The notes beneath the pieces were generated by a model. The model did no database searches. It saw nothing but the letters and a program-made list of their open reading frames with translations, and was not told the DNA's origin. A program made the position numbers and the translations under genes. This document shows positions 9,477-17,830 of a stretch of 64,000 nucleotides of DNA, in pieces (within the stretch, counting starts at the first letter, position 1; each line of letters begins with the position of its first letter). Source of the stretch: Anaerobaca sp035448545 (GTDB lineage: Bacteria > Planctomycetota > Phycisphaerae > Sedimentisphaerales > Anaerobacaceae); NCBI GenBank assembly GCA_035448545.1, contig DAOTJE010000010.1, positions 1 to 64,000 on the forward strand, read 5' to 3'.

Positions 9477-9562
9477 GGCGAGGCTGTGCTGGGGTGTTGC
9501 CGGTGAGCGCATATGGAGCCGCGGGCCCATGCGTCGAAATACCGAACACTGAAGGAGTCCCT

Positions 9563-10846
9563 ATGCGATTGATCCTTTTCGACCGAGGCACGGAATTCAG
9601 AGAGCACTTCTTCCCCCTGACGTTAAGCCGCCCCCTGTGGGAGCTTCGGTGTGGCATCAGCTCGCTCGGGGAGAAACTCCAGGTCAAAACGGGCATTGCG
9701 GATGTCGCCTACTTTCTGCCCGACTACATGGCGGCGACCTACCGGACCCGAACGAAGTGCCCGGTCAACGAAACCACCGCCCTGAAGGGTGAGGATCTCC
9801 TCCTTGTGGACGCGCGCGTCAAGGCGGACACCTTCGAGGTCCCCACGACCGGCACCGGCGAGGTAGGTCTGAACGAGCAGGGAGAGGTTCTTTATGCACG
9901 CATTCCCCAGGCCGACGCGAGAAGGCTCTCGTACGACGATTTCGAGACGTTTCTTGGCGCGGCCAAGTCCAATCTGCCGCATGCCGACCGCAGGCTGGCG
10001 ACCTGGAATTACACCTGGGACCTGATCCTGGCGAATCCCGGGCAACTCGTCGCCGACTACGCGGCGGCGGGCAAATCCGGGATCGAAGGCACCGTCGAGC
10101 AACCAAACGCGATCCGAGGCAGCAGGAAGGACGTCTACGTCGCGCCGGGCGTTACGGTCCATCCGATGGTCGTGATCGACGCCGAGCACGGCCCCGTCTA
10201 CATCGACGAGGGAGCCGAGATCCATCCGTTCACTCGAATTGAAGGCCCCTGCTACGTCGGCAAGAAGTCGATTCTGCTCGGCGCCAAGTGTCGCGAAGGC
10301 AACTCGATCGGTCCGGTCTGTCGCATCGGCGGCGAACTGGAGGAGTCCATCATCCAGGGCTACTCCAACAAGTACCACGATGGCTTCATCGGCCACAGCT
10401 ATGTGGGCGAGTGGGTCAACCTGGGGGCGCTGACGACCAACAGCGACCTGAAGAACGACTATTCCACCGTCTCGGTCATGCTGGACGGCAAACACGCCAT
10501 CGACACCGGCTCGACGAAGGTCGGCGCGCTGATCGGAGACCACGTCAAGACCTCGATCGGGACCCTGTTCAACACCGGCTCCTGCATCGGCGCGATGGCG
10601 ATCATCATGGCGACGGGCAAACCCCTGCCCAAGACGATTCCGAGCTTCGCCTGGTTTGTCGAGGGCCTGGTCACCAAGGGCTTTGGTCGAAGCACACTGT
10701 ACGAGACCGCCGCGATGGCCATGAGCCGCCGCGGCCGCCGGTGGACCGAGGCAGAGCAGGCGATGTGGGATGCGATCTTCGAGATCACCGCACCCATGCG
10801 AAAAGAGGCCATCCAGAAGAGTCGCAGAGCAATGATGGCCAAGTGA
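9563..10846 (+). CDS. GlmU-like sugar-1-phosphate nucleotidyl/acetyltransferase family protein
   Basis: 427 residues. It resembles the alternative bacterial GlmU-type family: an N-terminal half with IL(F)DRGTEFREHFFPLTLSRP, followed by a left-handed beta-helix acyltransferase part (about 195-370) with isoleucine-rich hexapeptide turns such as VYVAPGVTVHP and IGPVCRIGGELEESII. Members are proposed to make or use UDP-GlcNAc-like sugars. The N-terminal half lacks a textbook LxxGxGTRM loop, so activity may differ from E. coli GlmU. The ATG at 9563 has GAAGGAG at 9551-9557, 5 bases upstream. The ACP gene starts 23 bases after its stop, suggesting one transcript. Confidence 0.7.
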   Translation: MRLILFDRGTEFREHFFPLTLSRPLWELRCGISSLGEKLQVKTGIADVAYFLPDYMAATYRTRTKCPVNETTALKGEDLLLVDARVKADTFEVPTTGTGEVGLNEQGEVLYARIPQADARRLSYDDFETFLGAAKSNLPHADRRLATWNYTWDLILANPGQLVADYAAAGKSGIEGTVEQPNAIRGSRKDVYVAPGVTVHPMVVIDAEHGPVYIDEGAEIHPFTRIEGPCYVGKKSILLGAKCREGNSIGPVCRIGGELEESIIQGYSNKYHDGFIGHSYVGEWVNLGALTTNSDLKNDYSTVSVMLDGKHAIDTGSTKVGALIGDHVKTSIGTLFNTGSCIGAMAIIMATGKPLPKTIPSFAWFVEGLVTKGFGRSTLYETAAMAMSRRGRRWTEAEQAMWDAIFEITAPMRKEAIQKSRRAMMAK

Positions 10847-10869
10847 CGTTCAGAAACAGGAGGTAGTTC

Positions 10870-11130
10870 ATGGCGACAGTGGCAGAACGTGTCAAGGCAG
10901 TGACCGCGCGTGTGCTGAGGGTGCCCCCGGAGGACATTCGTCCGGAACACAGTTTCACGGAGGATCTCGGGGCCGAGAGCGTGCAGTCCATTGAACTGGT
11001 GGCGATGTTCGAAGAGGAGTTCGGCATCGAGATGGACGAGGATGCGGCGTTGGCGGTCGAAACCGTCGGAGCCGCCGTCGAGTTCATCACGAACGTGTGC
11101 AAGGAACAGGGCGTGGACGTGGAGGAGTGA
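10870..11130 (+). CDS. acyl carrier protein with ESV phosphopantetheine site
   Basis: 86 residues, strongly acidic, with the ACP four-helix pattern (RVLRVPPEDIRPEHSF, then LGAESVQSIELV, then FEEEFGIEM). The 4'-phosphopantetheine serine is Ser37, but the usual DSL reads ESV here. AGGAGGT immediately precedes the ATG. Its neighbours are not fatty-acid synthesis genes, so this is probably a dedicated carrier rather than the housekeeping AcpP. The stop codon is followed 29 bases later by the DRE-TIM synthase start. What acyl group it carries cannot be told. Confidence 0.85.
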   Translation: MATVAERVKAVTARVLRVPPEDIRPEHSFTEDLGAESVQSIELVAMFEEEFGIEMDEDAALAVETVGAAVEFITNVCKEQGVDVEE

Positions 11131-11159
11131 TGCGTCCCCCCAAGAAGAAAGGAACTCAC

Positions 11160-12551
11160 ATGGGCAATGCCAAGAAACACCATCCTCTGGTCGACGCCAC
11201 GCGGCCCAATCTGCTCGAAGACATGTTTCCGCATACGCTGCCGCCGCTGATCCGGCTGCACGGACCGATCATCGAGTACATCGACGGCAAACCGGTGGAA
11301 TTCGATGTTTCCGACATCAAGAGCCGGCCGATCTTCGTCAGCGATACGACGTTTCGCGACGGGCAGCAGTCGCTCCCGCCGTACACCGTCGATCAGATGG
11401 TACACATCTACGACCTGCTGTCGCGTCTGGGCGGCCCGAACGGGATTATCCGGCAGACAGAGTTCTTCCTGTACACGAAGAACGACCGGGCCACGCTCGA
11501 CAAGTGCCGCGAGCTGGGGCACAAGTACCCCGAGTGCACCGGGTGGATCCGCGCCGTCAAGGGCGACTTCCGTCTCGTCAAGGAGATGGGGCTCAAGGAA
11601 ACGGGCATGCTGACCAGTTGCTCCGACTACCACGTCTTCCAGAAGCTCAAGTTTGCCAGCCGCAAGGCCTGCATCGACAGCTACTGCGAGGTGGTGGCGG
11701 CGGCCTTCGAGGCCGGCGTGCGTCCCCGATGCCACCTGGAGGACATCACGCGGGCCGACATCGAGGGGTTCGTCCTGCCCTTCATCGACCGTCTCATGGA
11801 GATGAGCGAACAGGTGCCCGAAGAGCTCAGCGTGAAGATCCGCCTGTGTGACACCATGGGCTTCGGGATCAGCTATCCGGGCGCCGAACTGCCGCGCAGC
11901 ATTCCCAAACTCATCTACAAAATCAATCGCGAGTGCGGCGTGCCGAGCGATCGGCTCGAGTGGCACGGTCACAACGACTTCCACAAGGTCCACATCAACG
12001 GCTCCACCGCGTGGCTGTACGGCTGCGATGTGGTCAACACGACCCTGTTCGGCTTTGGCGAGCGCACGGGCAATCCGCCTCTGGAAGGCGCCATCTTCGA
12101 ATACATCGCCCTCAAAGGCGATACCTGCGGGATCGACACCTTGGCCATCACGGAACTGGCGGACTACATGCGATCCATCGGCCTGCCCATTCCCGACAAC
12201 TATCCCTTCGCCGGGCGGGGCTTCAACACCACCCGCGCCGGGATCCATGCCGGGGGGCTGCGCCAGGACGAACGCATCTACAACATCTTCGACACGGAGA
12301 AGCTGTTGGGCCGGCCGCCGCGCGTGGCCATTACCGACAAGAGCGGCGCGGATGGAGTGGCCCACTGGCTCAACGAGTTCTTCGGCCTGCGGGGGGAAGA
12401 CCGCATCAACAAGATCAAGGTGCACAAGCTGGCCCGCTGGGTCATCGACCAGTACGAAGAGGAGGGCCGGCTGACCGCCATCAGCGATCAGGAACTGGAG
12501 GCCAAGGCCAAAGAATTCTATCCGGAATACTGGAAAAAGTACAAGCAGTGA
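11160..12551 (+). CDS. DRE-TIM metallolyase, Re-citrate synthase/isopropylmalate synthase-like
   Basis: 463 residues. The DRE-TIM signature is SDTTFRDGQQS at 61-71, with Arg66 and Asp67. Metal-binding His269 and His271 lie in EWHGHND, and GFGERTGNPPLE (298-309) is the family's second signature. The pattern GIIRQTEFFLYTKND plus TSCSDYH recalls the Re-citrate synthase subgroup of clostridia, which condenses oxaloacetate and acetyl-CoA; 2-isopropylmalate, citramalate or homocitrate synthesis are alternatives. The C-terminal LeuA regulatory domain is absent. I start at the ATG at 11160, with AAAGGAA at 11148-11154 about five bases upstream; an ATG at 11130 overlaps the ACP stop but has poor spacing. 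It is the last gene of the cluster. Confidence 0.7.
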   Translation: MGNAKKHHPLVDATRPNLLEDMFPHTLPPLIRLHGPIIEYIDGKPVEFDVSDIKSRPIFVSDTTFRDGQQSLPPYTVDQMVHIYDLLSRLGGPNGIIRQTEFFLYTKNDRATLDKCRELGHKYPECTGWIRAVKGDFRLVKEMGLKETGMLTSCSDYHVFQKLKFASRKACIDSYCEVVAAAFEAGVRPRCHLEDITRADIEGFVLPFIDRLMEMSEQVPEELSVKIRLCDTMGFGISYPGAELPRSIPKLIYKINRECGVPSDRLEWHGHNDFHKVHINGSTAWLYGCDVVNTTLFGFGERTGNPPLEGAIFEYIALKGDTCGIDTLAITELADYMRSIGLPIPDNYPFAGRGFNTTRAGIHAGGLRQDERIYNIFDTEKLLGRPPRVAITDKSGADGVAHWLNEFFGLRGEDRINKIKVHKLARWVIDQYEEEGRLTAISDQELEAKAKEFYPEYWKKYKQ

Positions 12552-12600
12552 AGGGCGGAGTAAAAGTGCAGCGTCTGGCGGACGAAGACTGCGACACGCC

Positions 12601-12643
12601 CTGACCTGCCTGCCCCGCCGGGGATGGGGCGTCAGTCTGTTTC
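12601..12643 (+). terminator. possible terminator after the synthase gene
   Basis: CTGAC (12601-12605) and GCCCC (12612-12616) pair with GGGGC (12626-12630) and GTCAG (12631-12635), leaving a 6-base bulge. The T-rich tract TCTGTTTCT follows. The bulge and interrupted T run make it a weak call. Confidence 0.35.
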
Positions 12644-13149
12644 TATTCACAGGTCCTGCGCATCGCCGGAGGCCGATGGCTTCGGCTCAGGCGAAGGTTC
12701 GTTATCGCTCGTGGTTTGACCTTATCGCCGCCGTCTGTTTGATTGCAGCGGCTTCGACGGGGCCCGCGTCTCCGCCAAACAGGACAGAAACGGTTGACAA
12801 CCCTCTGATCAAGACCGGTACATAACCGGGGGCAGGCCACAAGGGCTCCTGCAGGGCAAGGACTGTGATCCACTTCTGTCATAGAGCCTGTACTTGCTCA
12901 GGTTCGCTGGGGTTGAGCTCGATTTCGGCCGGTAGTATGGACGACAGGACCGATCTCACCAGCCCTGATCAGCCAGCCTGCGTGCCAAGCATGTTCGCCT
13001 GACCTTCACTCGACCTGTGGCTGATCTTCACCGTGAGCCCATACGTCTTTACATGATCAACGCCTAACCCTCGTCTCTGTCCAGATAACGAGGATTCCAG
13101 ACACCCAGGGCAACGACCAGCCGGTACTGTGCCCCGACCGATAAACCGC

Positions 13150-13182
13150 AAAAAAGCCCCGTTCTTCTGTGCTTGACGGGGG
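13150..13182 (-). terminator. rho-independent terminator, minus strand
   Basis: On the minus strand CCCCGT (13162-13157 complement) pairs with ACGGGG across a 13-base loop and is followed by C and six T (complement of 13150-13155). It lies about 295 bases beyond the stop of the glycosidase-like gene, so either that gene has a long 3' tail or another short minus-strand transcript ends here. Confidence 0.6.
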
Positions 13183-13475
13183 ATCTTGGCACGCAGTGTT
13201 CTGCTGAGACTGATGGGCGTGGTGTCATTCTGGAGACATGATGTCACGCGCTCTGTGCAAGATTGATTTCCTATTGCCTCCGAGCTCGCCGGCCCCAACA
13301 CCGGCCGATTATCGCAGGCGAATATGACATCTTCCGGCTGCGTTGCGCACTGATCACGGGACCATGCGACCTTGCCATCACCCGGGCGGATTCACGAGCG
13401 CGGTTCACAACCGCTACGGCAGCGATTGTTTGCAGGAAGGCCCGGCGCGCAGGACATCGCAGGAATTCTATACTC

Positions 13476-15680
13476 TCAGTAGTTGACAATCAGCACATCA
13501 TGGATGTCGTTGATGGTCGCCTCCAATCGCCGGCCGTGCCGCGTCAGCTTCGTGGACTTGTTAGTGGCCGTGGCCCGTTTGATCGGCTCGGCGAACTCGA
13601 TGGTCGCCTGATACATGGGGGCATCTTCAATGAGGCCGGGCAGGATGTGAGGTCGATCCTCGGGGGGGGTCGTCTGCGGCGGCGCGTTGTATCCCAGCAG
13701 ATGGATGCGGAGGACCCGATGAGCCGGATCGTCGGTTACAATGGCTTCCACCGTTGCGGGAGCGGTGACACGAACCCGTGGATTCGGGTGCAGGAATCGG
13801 ACCGCGTTGACCAGAAGTCGGCGTGCCTCCACGATGTGATGCTCGCTGGCCGTGGCACAGTCGGGCGAGCAGGCGAAGGTGAGCACCTTGCCCTTGCCGA
13901 TCCTGTTCAAGAGAATCGCAGGACCTACCGGCGAGTCGGCGCTCATAGGCCAGTCCGTGCCTTCCCTGCCTTCCCCCTGACGAGTGGTACGGAATGGCTG
14001 TAAGAGTTCGCCGATCGGCTGGGCAGATGTCGGCTCCAGGACGGCAGCCGGCCCTTTGACCAGGAACGGCCACTGCTCTTGAATGCCCCGGCTCAGCAAG
14101 GAACGCGGCCCCTCGGAGTGCCCTCCGAATCGTACCCAATTGTCCAGCGACGCAAGCCTTCGAACCAGATGGACGCCGGCCAGTTCGGCCAGGGCGGATT
14201 CCTCACGAGATTCACCACGCCAGCCGAGCATGCCGGAGAAGCCCGTCAGAATCAGATTACCCCCTCCATCAACATAGGCACGCAGGAGAGAAATCTCACG
14301 ATCCGAGAGGATCGCTGCGTTTGGCAGCAACACGACCGGAAACCACCGCAGACGTTCCGCCGTCAGGTTCTCATCCAGCAGAATACCCCACGGGACATGT
14401 TCATAAACCAGGGCCTTGTGGGCCCCCTGGAAGCTCTGGAAGTAGTCTGCCGCCTGTTCTCGTCCGAACCAATCGCGAGTCCGGCTGCCGAAGTAGATGC
14501 CGACGTCGGCGACGGGTTGGTGTCCCCAATGGGCCTTCTTGGCATGTGCCTCTTCGAAGGCGATCCCGATTCGCTCGTAGGCCACGGGATCGAGCCAGCC
14601 ATCAAAGCCGGTCTTGTCCACCATCGTCACGAAGGCGCCGTGGGCCAGCAGCGTCAGCAGTTCCCAGCGGATATCGTGGAGCGGTCGCGTCGTCTGATCA
14701 TGGTACATCCGCACCCCGCGCTGCATGGCGACTTGAACGGGCAGGCCCGGCGTGGCGGCTCGGTAGAACTCGGCGTTGAGCCCGACCGTCAGGGCGCTGA
14801 AACCCCAAACGCCCGTCTCGCCGGTGACGAAATCGGCGTTGTCCGCGTGCTGCACCGGCCGCTGGCCCACCTCCCACGAGAACGGCGGATTGCCGTGATA
14901 GTTGAAGTCCACCGTGGCGTTTGGATCGAGCGATTTGATGTGACCGTACAGGGCTCGCTCGAACCGTGCACTCGTCGCGTAGCGGAACTCGAGCATGTGG
15001 TCCCATCTCTCGTCCCACCTCGGTCCCTCGGGCATGGGATGGCCGTATTCGGCTTCGAAGGCCTTACGGCAGTGCTCGCACCAGCAGCCATAAGGAGGGC
15101 CGAAGCCCTGGTCCAGCATGTCGAGGTGAAAGCCGGCGATACCATAGGCAAGCTGTTCGGCCACAATCTGCTTCATCGCATCGAGGTAGCCGGAGTTGTA
15201 ACAGAACCGCCCGATCCGGTTGCCCGCCGGGTCGCGCATCTCGAACTCCGGGTGTTCGCGCAGATAGTGGCCGCCCTGCTGGACGACACAGTAGGCGATC
15301 ACGGGCAGCCTGTGCCGGGCCGCTTCCTCCACGGTTTCCCGCAACGGGTCTCGACTGCCCAGGCCAGGGGCCTTCGGCAGCAGCTTGGAATCATAGTAGG
15401 CATAGTCGCCATCACGTGCCCAGATGACGAGATAGTCGCAGTGAGCGGCTACGCAACGACGAACGATCTCACGCCCATCAAACTGAGCGCAATAGCGGAC
15501 ATCATTCGGGTCGCTGTAGCCGAACTGGGCTCCTGTGGGCCCCACCTCCATCCCGACCAGGGATCGACAAAACCAGGGATGAGCGATACCTGCTTCGGTT
15601 GCGCCGATCGGCGGCAGCGGCAGACCCCAGATCACAATCCATGCAACGGTCACGACCAGCCGCAATCGCACACCATTCAT
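13476..15680 (-). CDS. secreted glycosidase-like protein with beta-galactosidase-trimerisation-like domain
   Basis: 734 residues. A signal peptide spans about residues 1-27 (VVTVAWIVIWGLPLPPI). Residues about 30-400 look like a TIM-barrel hydrolase of the GHL6/GH42-like kind, with YLVIWARDGDYAYYDS, AGFHLDML and CWCEHCRKAF (the last a frequent motif in planctomycete members). Residues about 440-570 look like the flavodoxin-fold trimerisation domain of GH42 enzymes (VVLLPNAAILSDREISLL, GGNLILTGFSG). The substrate is unknown. I start at the ATG at 15680, with GGGGAG just upstream; two further ATGs upstream lack this. Its predicted transcript reads toward the terminator at 13150-13182. Confidence 0.65.
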   Translation of the reverse strand: MNGVRLRLVVTVAWIVIWGLPLPPIGATEAGIAHPWFCRSLVGMEVGPTGAQFGYSDPNDVRYCAQFDGREIVRRCVAAHCDYLVIWARDGDYAYYDSKLLPKAPGLGSRDPLRETVEEAARHRLPVIAYCVVQQGGHYLREHPEFEMRDPAGNRIGRFCYNSGYLDAMKQIVAEQLAYGIAGFHLDMLDQGFGPPYGCWCEHCRKAFEAEYGHPMPEGPRWDERWDHMLEFRYATSARFERALYGHIKSLDPNATVDFNYHGNPPFSWEVGQRPVQHADNADFVTGETGVWGFSALTVGLNAEFYRAATPGLPVQVAMQRGVRMYHDQTTRPLHDIRWELLTLLAHGAFVTMVDKTGFDGWLDPVAYERIGIAFEEAHAKKAHWGHQPVADVGIYFGSRTRDWFGREQAADYFQSFQGAHKALVYEHVPWGILLDENLTAERLRWFPVVLLPNAAILSDREISLLRAYVDGGGNLILTGFSGMLGWRGESREESALAELAGVHLVRRLASLDNWVRFGGHSEGPRSLLSRGIQEQWPFLVKGPAAVLEPTSAQPIGELLQPFRTTRQGEGREGTDWPMSADSPVGPAILLNRIGKGKVLTFACSPDCATASEHHIVEARRLLVNAVRFLHPNPRVRVTAPATVEAIVTDDPAHRVLRIHLLGYNAPPQTTPPEDRPHILPGLIEDAPMYQATIEFAEPIKRATATNKSTKLTRHGRRLEATINDIHDVLIVNY

Positions 15681-15804
15681 AATACTCCCCATTTGTCCAG
15701 GGCCGCGCATCGCAAAGAGCATAAGGTCCGCGACCTTACGCGCGGCGCCCATGCTACCGGGGTAATCGGGCACCTGCAAGGAGTGAACGAACAGGGTAAA
15801 ACGA

Positions 15805-16055
15805 TCACGAGAAGAGGCGACTTGCCGCAAAGCCGGCAAGACTGACGATCGCGCCCACGCTCATGCCCCAGGCGAGATCCACGACGGTAACGATCAGAGG
15901 CCAATCCTTGATGGTGGCCAGGTTGGTCAGGTCGTAGGTGGCATAGGTCACCAGGCCGAAGACCGCGCCGTGCACCAGCACCTTCTTCCAGGATTCGTGG
16001 TGCGAGGCAGGAACAACCACGAAAAGCACAATGCCGCCGACAAACAACAGATAGA
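15805..16055 (-). pseudogene. truncated DUF2177 membrane protein gene, N-terminus lost
   Basis: The remaining frame encodes the C-terminal two thirds of a DUF2177-family membrane protein: YLLFVGGIVLFVVVPAS, the hallmark TYATYDLTNLATIKDWP, and VVDLAWGMSVGAIVSL. About 45-50 N-terminal residues including the first transmembrane helix are missing, because the frame runs directly into the left end of the IS256 element near 16056. The missing part is not found on the far side of the element. DUF2177 function is unknown. The frame continues into the insertion sequence without a stop for about 30 codons, so a chimeric product is conceivable but unlikely. Confidence 0.6.
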
Positions 16056-16082
16056 GATGACGTAGGATATTCTTCGCACATT
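16056..16082 (+). repeat. left terminal inverted repeat of the IS
   Basis: Contains AGGATATTC followed by TTCGCACATT, matching the complement of the right end with a two-base indel or six substitutions. Confidence 0.5.
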
Positions 16083-16164
16083 GTTTTGGGACGTGAATGG
16101 AGTCCTTTCTCTGGTCGATGGTGGATGGGTAATCGGCGAACCATTCAATCACAGAAAGGACCTA

Positions 16165-17400
16165 ATGATGCAGAACAGTACATCGGCCAGTGCGGAGAAG
16201 AACTTGAGCAACATCATCAAGATCGACGAAGGGCAGATTCAGCAGCACCTGGGCGAGATGGTGCGCTCGACGGTGGAAGAGACGCTCAACACGATGCTCG
16301 ACGTCGAAGCGGACCAGCTTTGTAATGCGCGGCGTTACGAGCACACCGAGGGGCGCACCGCTCAGCGGGCAGGGCATTACACGCGCAAGCTGCACACCAA
16401 GGCCGGCGAAGTCGAACTGAAGGTGCCGAAGCTGCGTCAGGCGAAGTTCGAGACGGCCATCATCGAGCGGTATAAACGTCGGGAATCCTCGGTGGAAGAA
16501 GCGCTGATGGAGATGTACCTGGCGGGCGTGTCGGTCCGTCGGGTCGAGGACATTACCGAGGCCCTGTGGGGCATGCGGGTCAGTGCCGGGACGGTCAGCG
16601 ACCTGAACCAGAAGATGTACGAGCGGATCGAGACCTGGCGCAACCGCCCGATCACCGGTGTATATCCCTACGTCTATCTCGACGGCATCAGCCTCAAACG
16701 CACCTGGGGCGGCGAGGTCCGCAACGTGGCGGTGCTGGTGGCGATCGGGGTGGGAGAAGACGGCTATCGTGACATCCTGGGGATCGCCGAGGGCTGCAAG
16801 GAAGACAAAGCGGGCTGGAGCAGCTTCCTGGCCTATCTGAAGAGACGCGGCCTGCAAAGGCCGGAGCTGATCATCTCGGACAAGTGCCTCGGTCTGCTCG
16901 AATCGCTGGGCGAGTACTATCCCGAGGCCCAGTGGCAGCGGTGCATGGTGCACTTCTATCGCAACGTCTTCTCGGTGGTGCCCAAAGGCAAGGTCAAGCA
17001 GGTCGCGGCGATGCTCAAGGCGATCCACGCCCAGGAAGACCGTCCGGCTTCCCAGGAGAAGGCGGACGCGGTGGTGGCCAAGCTCAAAGCCCTGAAGCTG
17101 CCGGCGGCCGCTGAGCTGGTGCGGGAAGGGATCGGCGAGACGCTGACGTACTACGCCTTCCCCGACAAGCATCACCGCCAGATCCGCACGAACAATCCGC
17201 TGGAACGGATCATGCGGGAGATCCGGCGACGCAGCCGGGTAGTGGGCAGTTTTCCCGACGGCCAGAGTGCCTTGATGCTGGCGGCGGCCCGACTGAGGTA
17301 CATCGCGGGCACGAAGTGGGGCACGCGGCGATACATGAACATGGACCGATTGAAGGAGCTCCAACAGGAACGGCAAGAAGCAGCCCGAGTGAGTGCGTGA
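16165..17400 (+). CDS. IS256-family (Mutator-type) DDE transposase
   Basis: 411 residues, full length for the family. The catalytic triad is intact: Asp173 (YLDGIS), Asp239 (ISDKCLG) and Glu347 (NNPLERIMREIRRR), with the conserved CMVHF at 260-264. The N-terminus carries a DNA-binding helical region with the AGHYTRKLHTKAGEVELKVP segment. AAAGGA at 16155-16160 supports the tandem ATGATG start at 16165/16168. It cuts and copies the surrounding element; all key residues being present, the element could still be mobile. It is the only plus-strand gene between 15.7 and 55.9 kb. Confidence 0.95.
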   Translation: MMQNSTSASAEKNLSNIIKIDEGQIQQHLGEMVRSTVEETLNTMLDVEADQLCNARRYEHTEGRTAQRAGHYTRKLHTKAGEVELKVPKLRQAKFETAIIERYKRRESSVEEALMEMYLAGVSVRRVEDITEALWGMRVSAGTVSDLNQKMYERIETWRNRPITGVYPYVYLDGISLKRTWGGEVRNVAVLVAIGVGEDGYRDILGIAEGCKEDKAGWSSFLAYLKRRGLQRPELIISDKCLGLLESLGEYYPEAQWQRCMVHFYRNVFSVVPKGKVKQVAAMLKAIHAQEDRPASQEKADAVVAKLKALKLPAAAELVREGIGETLTYYAFPDKHHRQIRTNNPLERIMREIRRRSRVVGSFPDGQSALMLAAARLRYIAGTKWGTRRYMNMDRLKELQQERQEAARVSA

Positions 17401-17416
17401 ATGCCCGATAACGCGC

Positions 17417-17434
17417 GGCCCCCTATAGGGGGCC
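17417..17434. repeat. perfect 18-base palindrome inside the IS tail
   Basis: GGCCCCCTATAGGGGGCC lies 16 bases after the transposase stop. It may be a transcription stop or a block against read-through in either direction; there is no T run, so it is not a canonical terminator. Confidence 0.6.
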
Positions 17435-17486
17435 AGGGGCAGAAAGGCTACCCTCTATCCCTGGACCAGAGTGACTACCATCAGAA

Positions 17487-17513
17487 AATGTGCGAAACAT
17501 CCTTTACACTACC
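17487..17513 (-). repeat. right terminal inverted repeat of the IS
   Basis: Reads AATGTGCGAAACATCCTTTA followed by CACTACC. The ACACTACC end is typical of IS256-family tips. Confidence 0.55.
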
Positions 17514-17580
17514 GTGACTGACCACGCCCTGTGGGCGCGGTCGATTACTTGCACTTTAGTTGCACGCCAATCTGGCCAAA

Positions 17581-17611
17581 GAAAAAGAGACAGGCGTAAG
17601 TGCCTGTCTCT
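17581..17611 (-). terminator. rho-independent terminator of the superoperon/tRNA-fMet transcript
   Basis: A perfect 10-base stem, AGAGACAGGC with GCCTGTCTCT, and a 6-base loop, followed on the minus strand by five T and C. It lies about 17 bases beyond the 3' end of the initiator tRNA. Confidence 0.85.
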
Positions 17612-17627
17612 AAAGATGTTGCTTCAA

Positions 17628-17701
17628 TAGCGGGGGGAGGATTCGAACCTCCGACCTCCGGGTTATGGGCCCGACGAGCTACCAGACTGCTCTACCCCGC
17701 G
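17628..17701 (-). tRNA. initiator tRNA-fMet (CAT)
   Basis: A 74-base cloverleaf with anticodon CAT. The three consecutive G-C pairs of the anticodon stem (GGGCCCATAACCC) and the unpaired first base (C1 opposite T72) are the marks of the initiator. The T arm reads GGAGG TTCGAAT CCTCC. The CCA tail is not encoded (TTG follows A73). It sits between the HIT gene and a strong terminator, closing the minus-strand translation operon. Confidence 0.93.
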
Positions 17702-17830
17702 GTCAATTCGTATCGCCATACGCTCCGGACCGTCTCGCTGTTCACGACGATCCGGGACGCTGTCATATCCCTGTTATCAGACAACAAAAGACTAACACAG
17801 ATCGTGCGCGACATCAAGCACAAGTTCCGA

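Larger units (their letters stand above)
12552..13475. other. 924-base stretch without a convincing gene
   Basis: Short open frames here (for example 80 and 110 codons on the minus strand) lack ribosome-binding sites and family character, and one crosses the terminator at 13150-13182. I see two hairpins (listed separately), no tRNA and no direct repeats. It separates the plus-strand synthase cluster from the end of the minus-strand glycosidase-like gene. Confidence 0.5.
16056..17513 (+). mobile_element. IS256-family insertion sequence
   Basis: One transposase gene flanked by imperfect terminal inverted repeats. The left end (about 16056-16082) and the inverted right end (17487-17513) share TTCGCACATT exactly and 15 of 21 positions ungapped; outer ends diverge (GATGACGT versus GGTAGTGT). 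No matching 8-9 base target duplication is visible at these limits, so the borders are approximate to a few bases. It lies between the DUF2177 remnant and the end of the ribosomal superoperon. Confidence 0.7.

Noticed and set aside
10785..12650. 621-codon minus-strand frame opposite the ACP and synthase genes
   Set aside because: Spans three plus-strand genes with good ribosome-binding sites and motifs; low-complexity translation.
12792..12830. TTGACA followed by TACATA as a plus-strand promoter
   Set aside because: Spacing is 19 bases or more and there is no gene downstream on that strand.
12969..13301. 110-codon minus-strand frame in the gap after the synthase
   Set aside because: It runs straight through the terminator at 13150-13182, lacks a ribosome-binding site and matches no family I know.
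16162..17376. 404-codon minus-strand frame inside the IS
   Set aside because: Opposite the transposase with its complete DDE triad; no recognisable passenger function.
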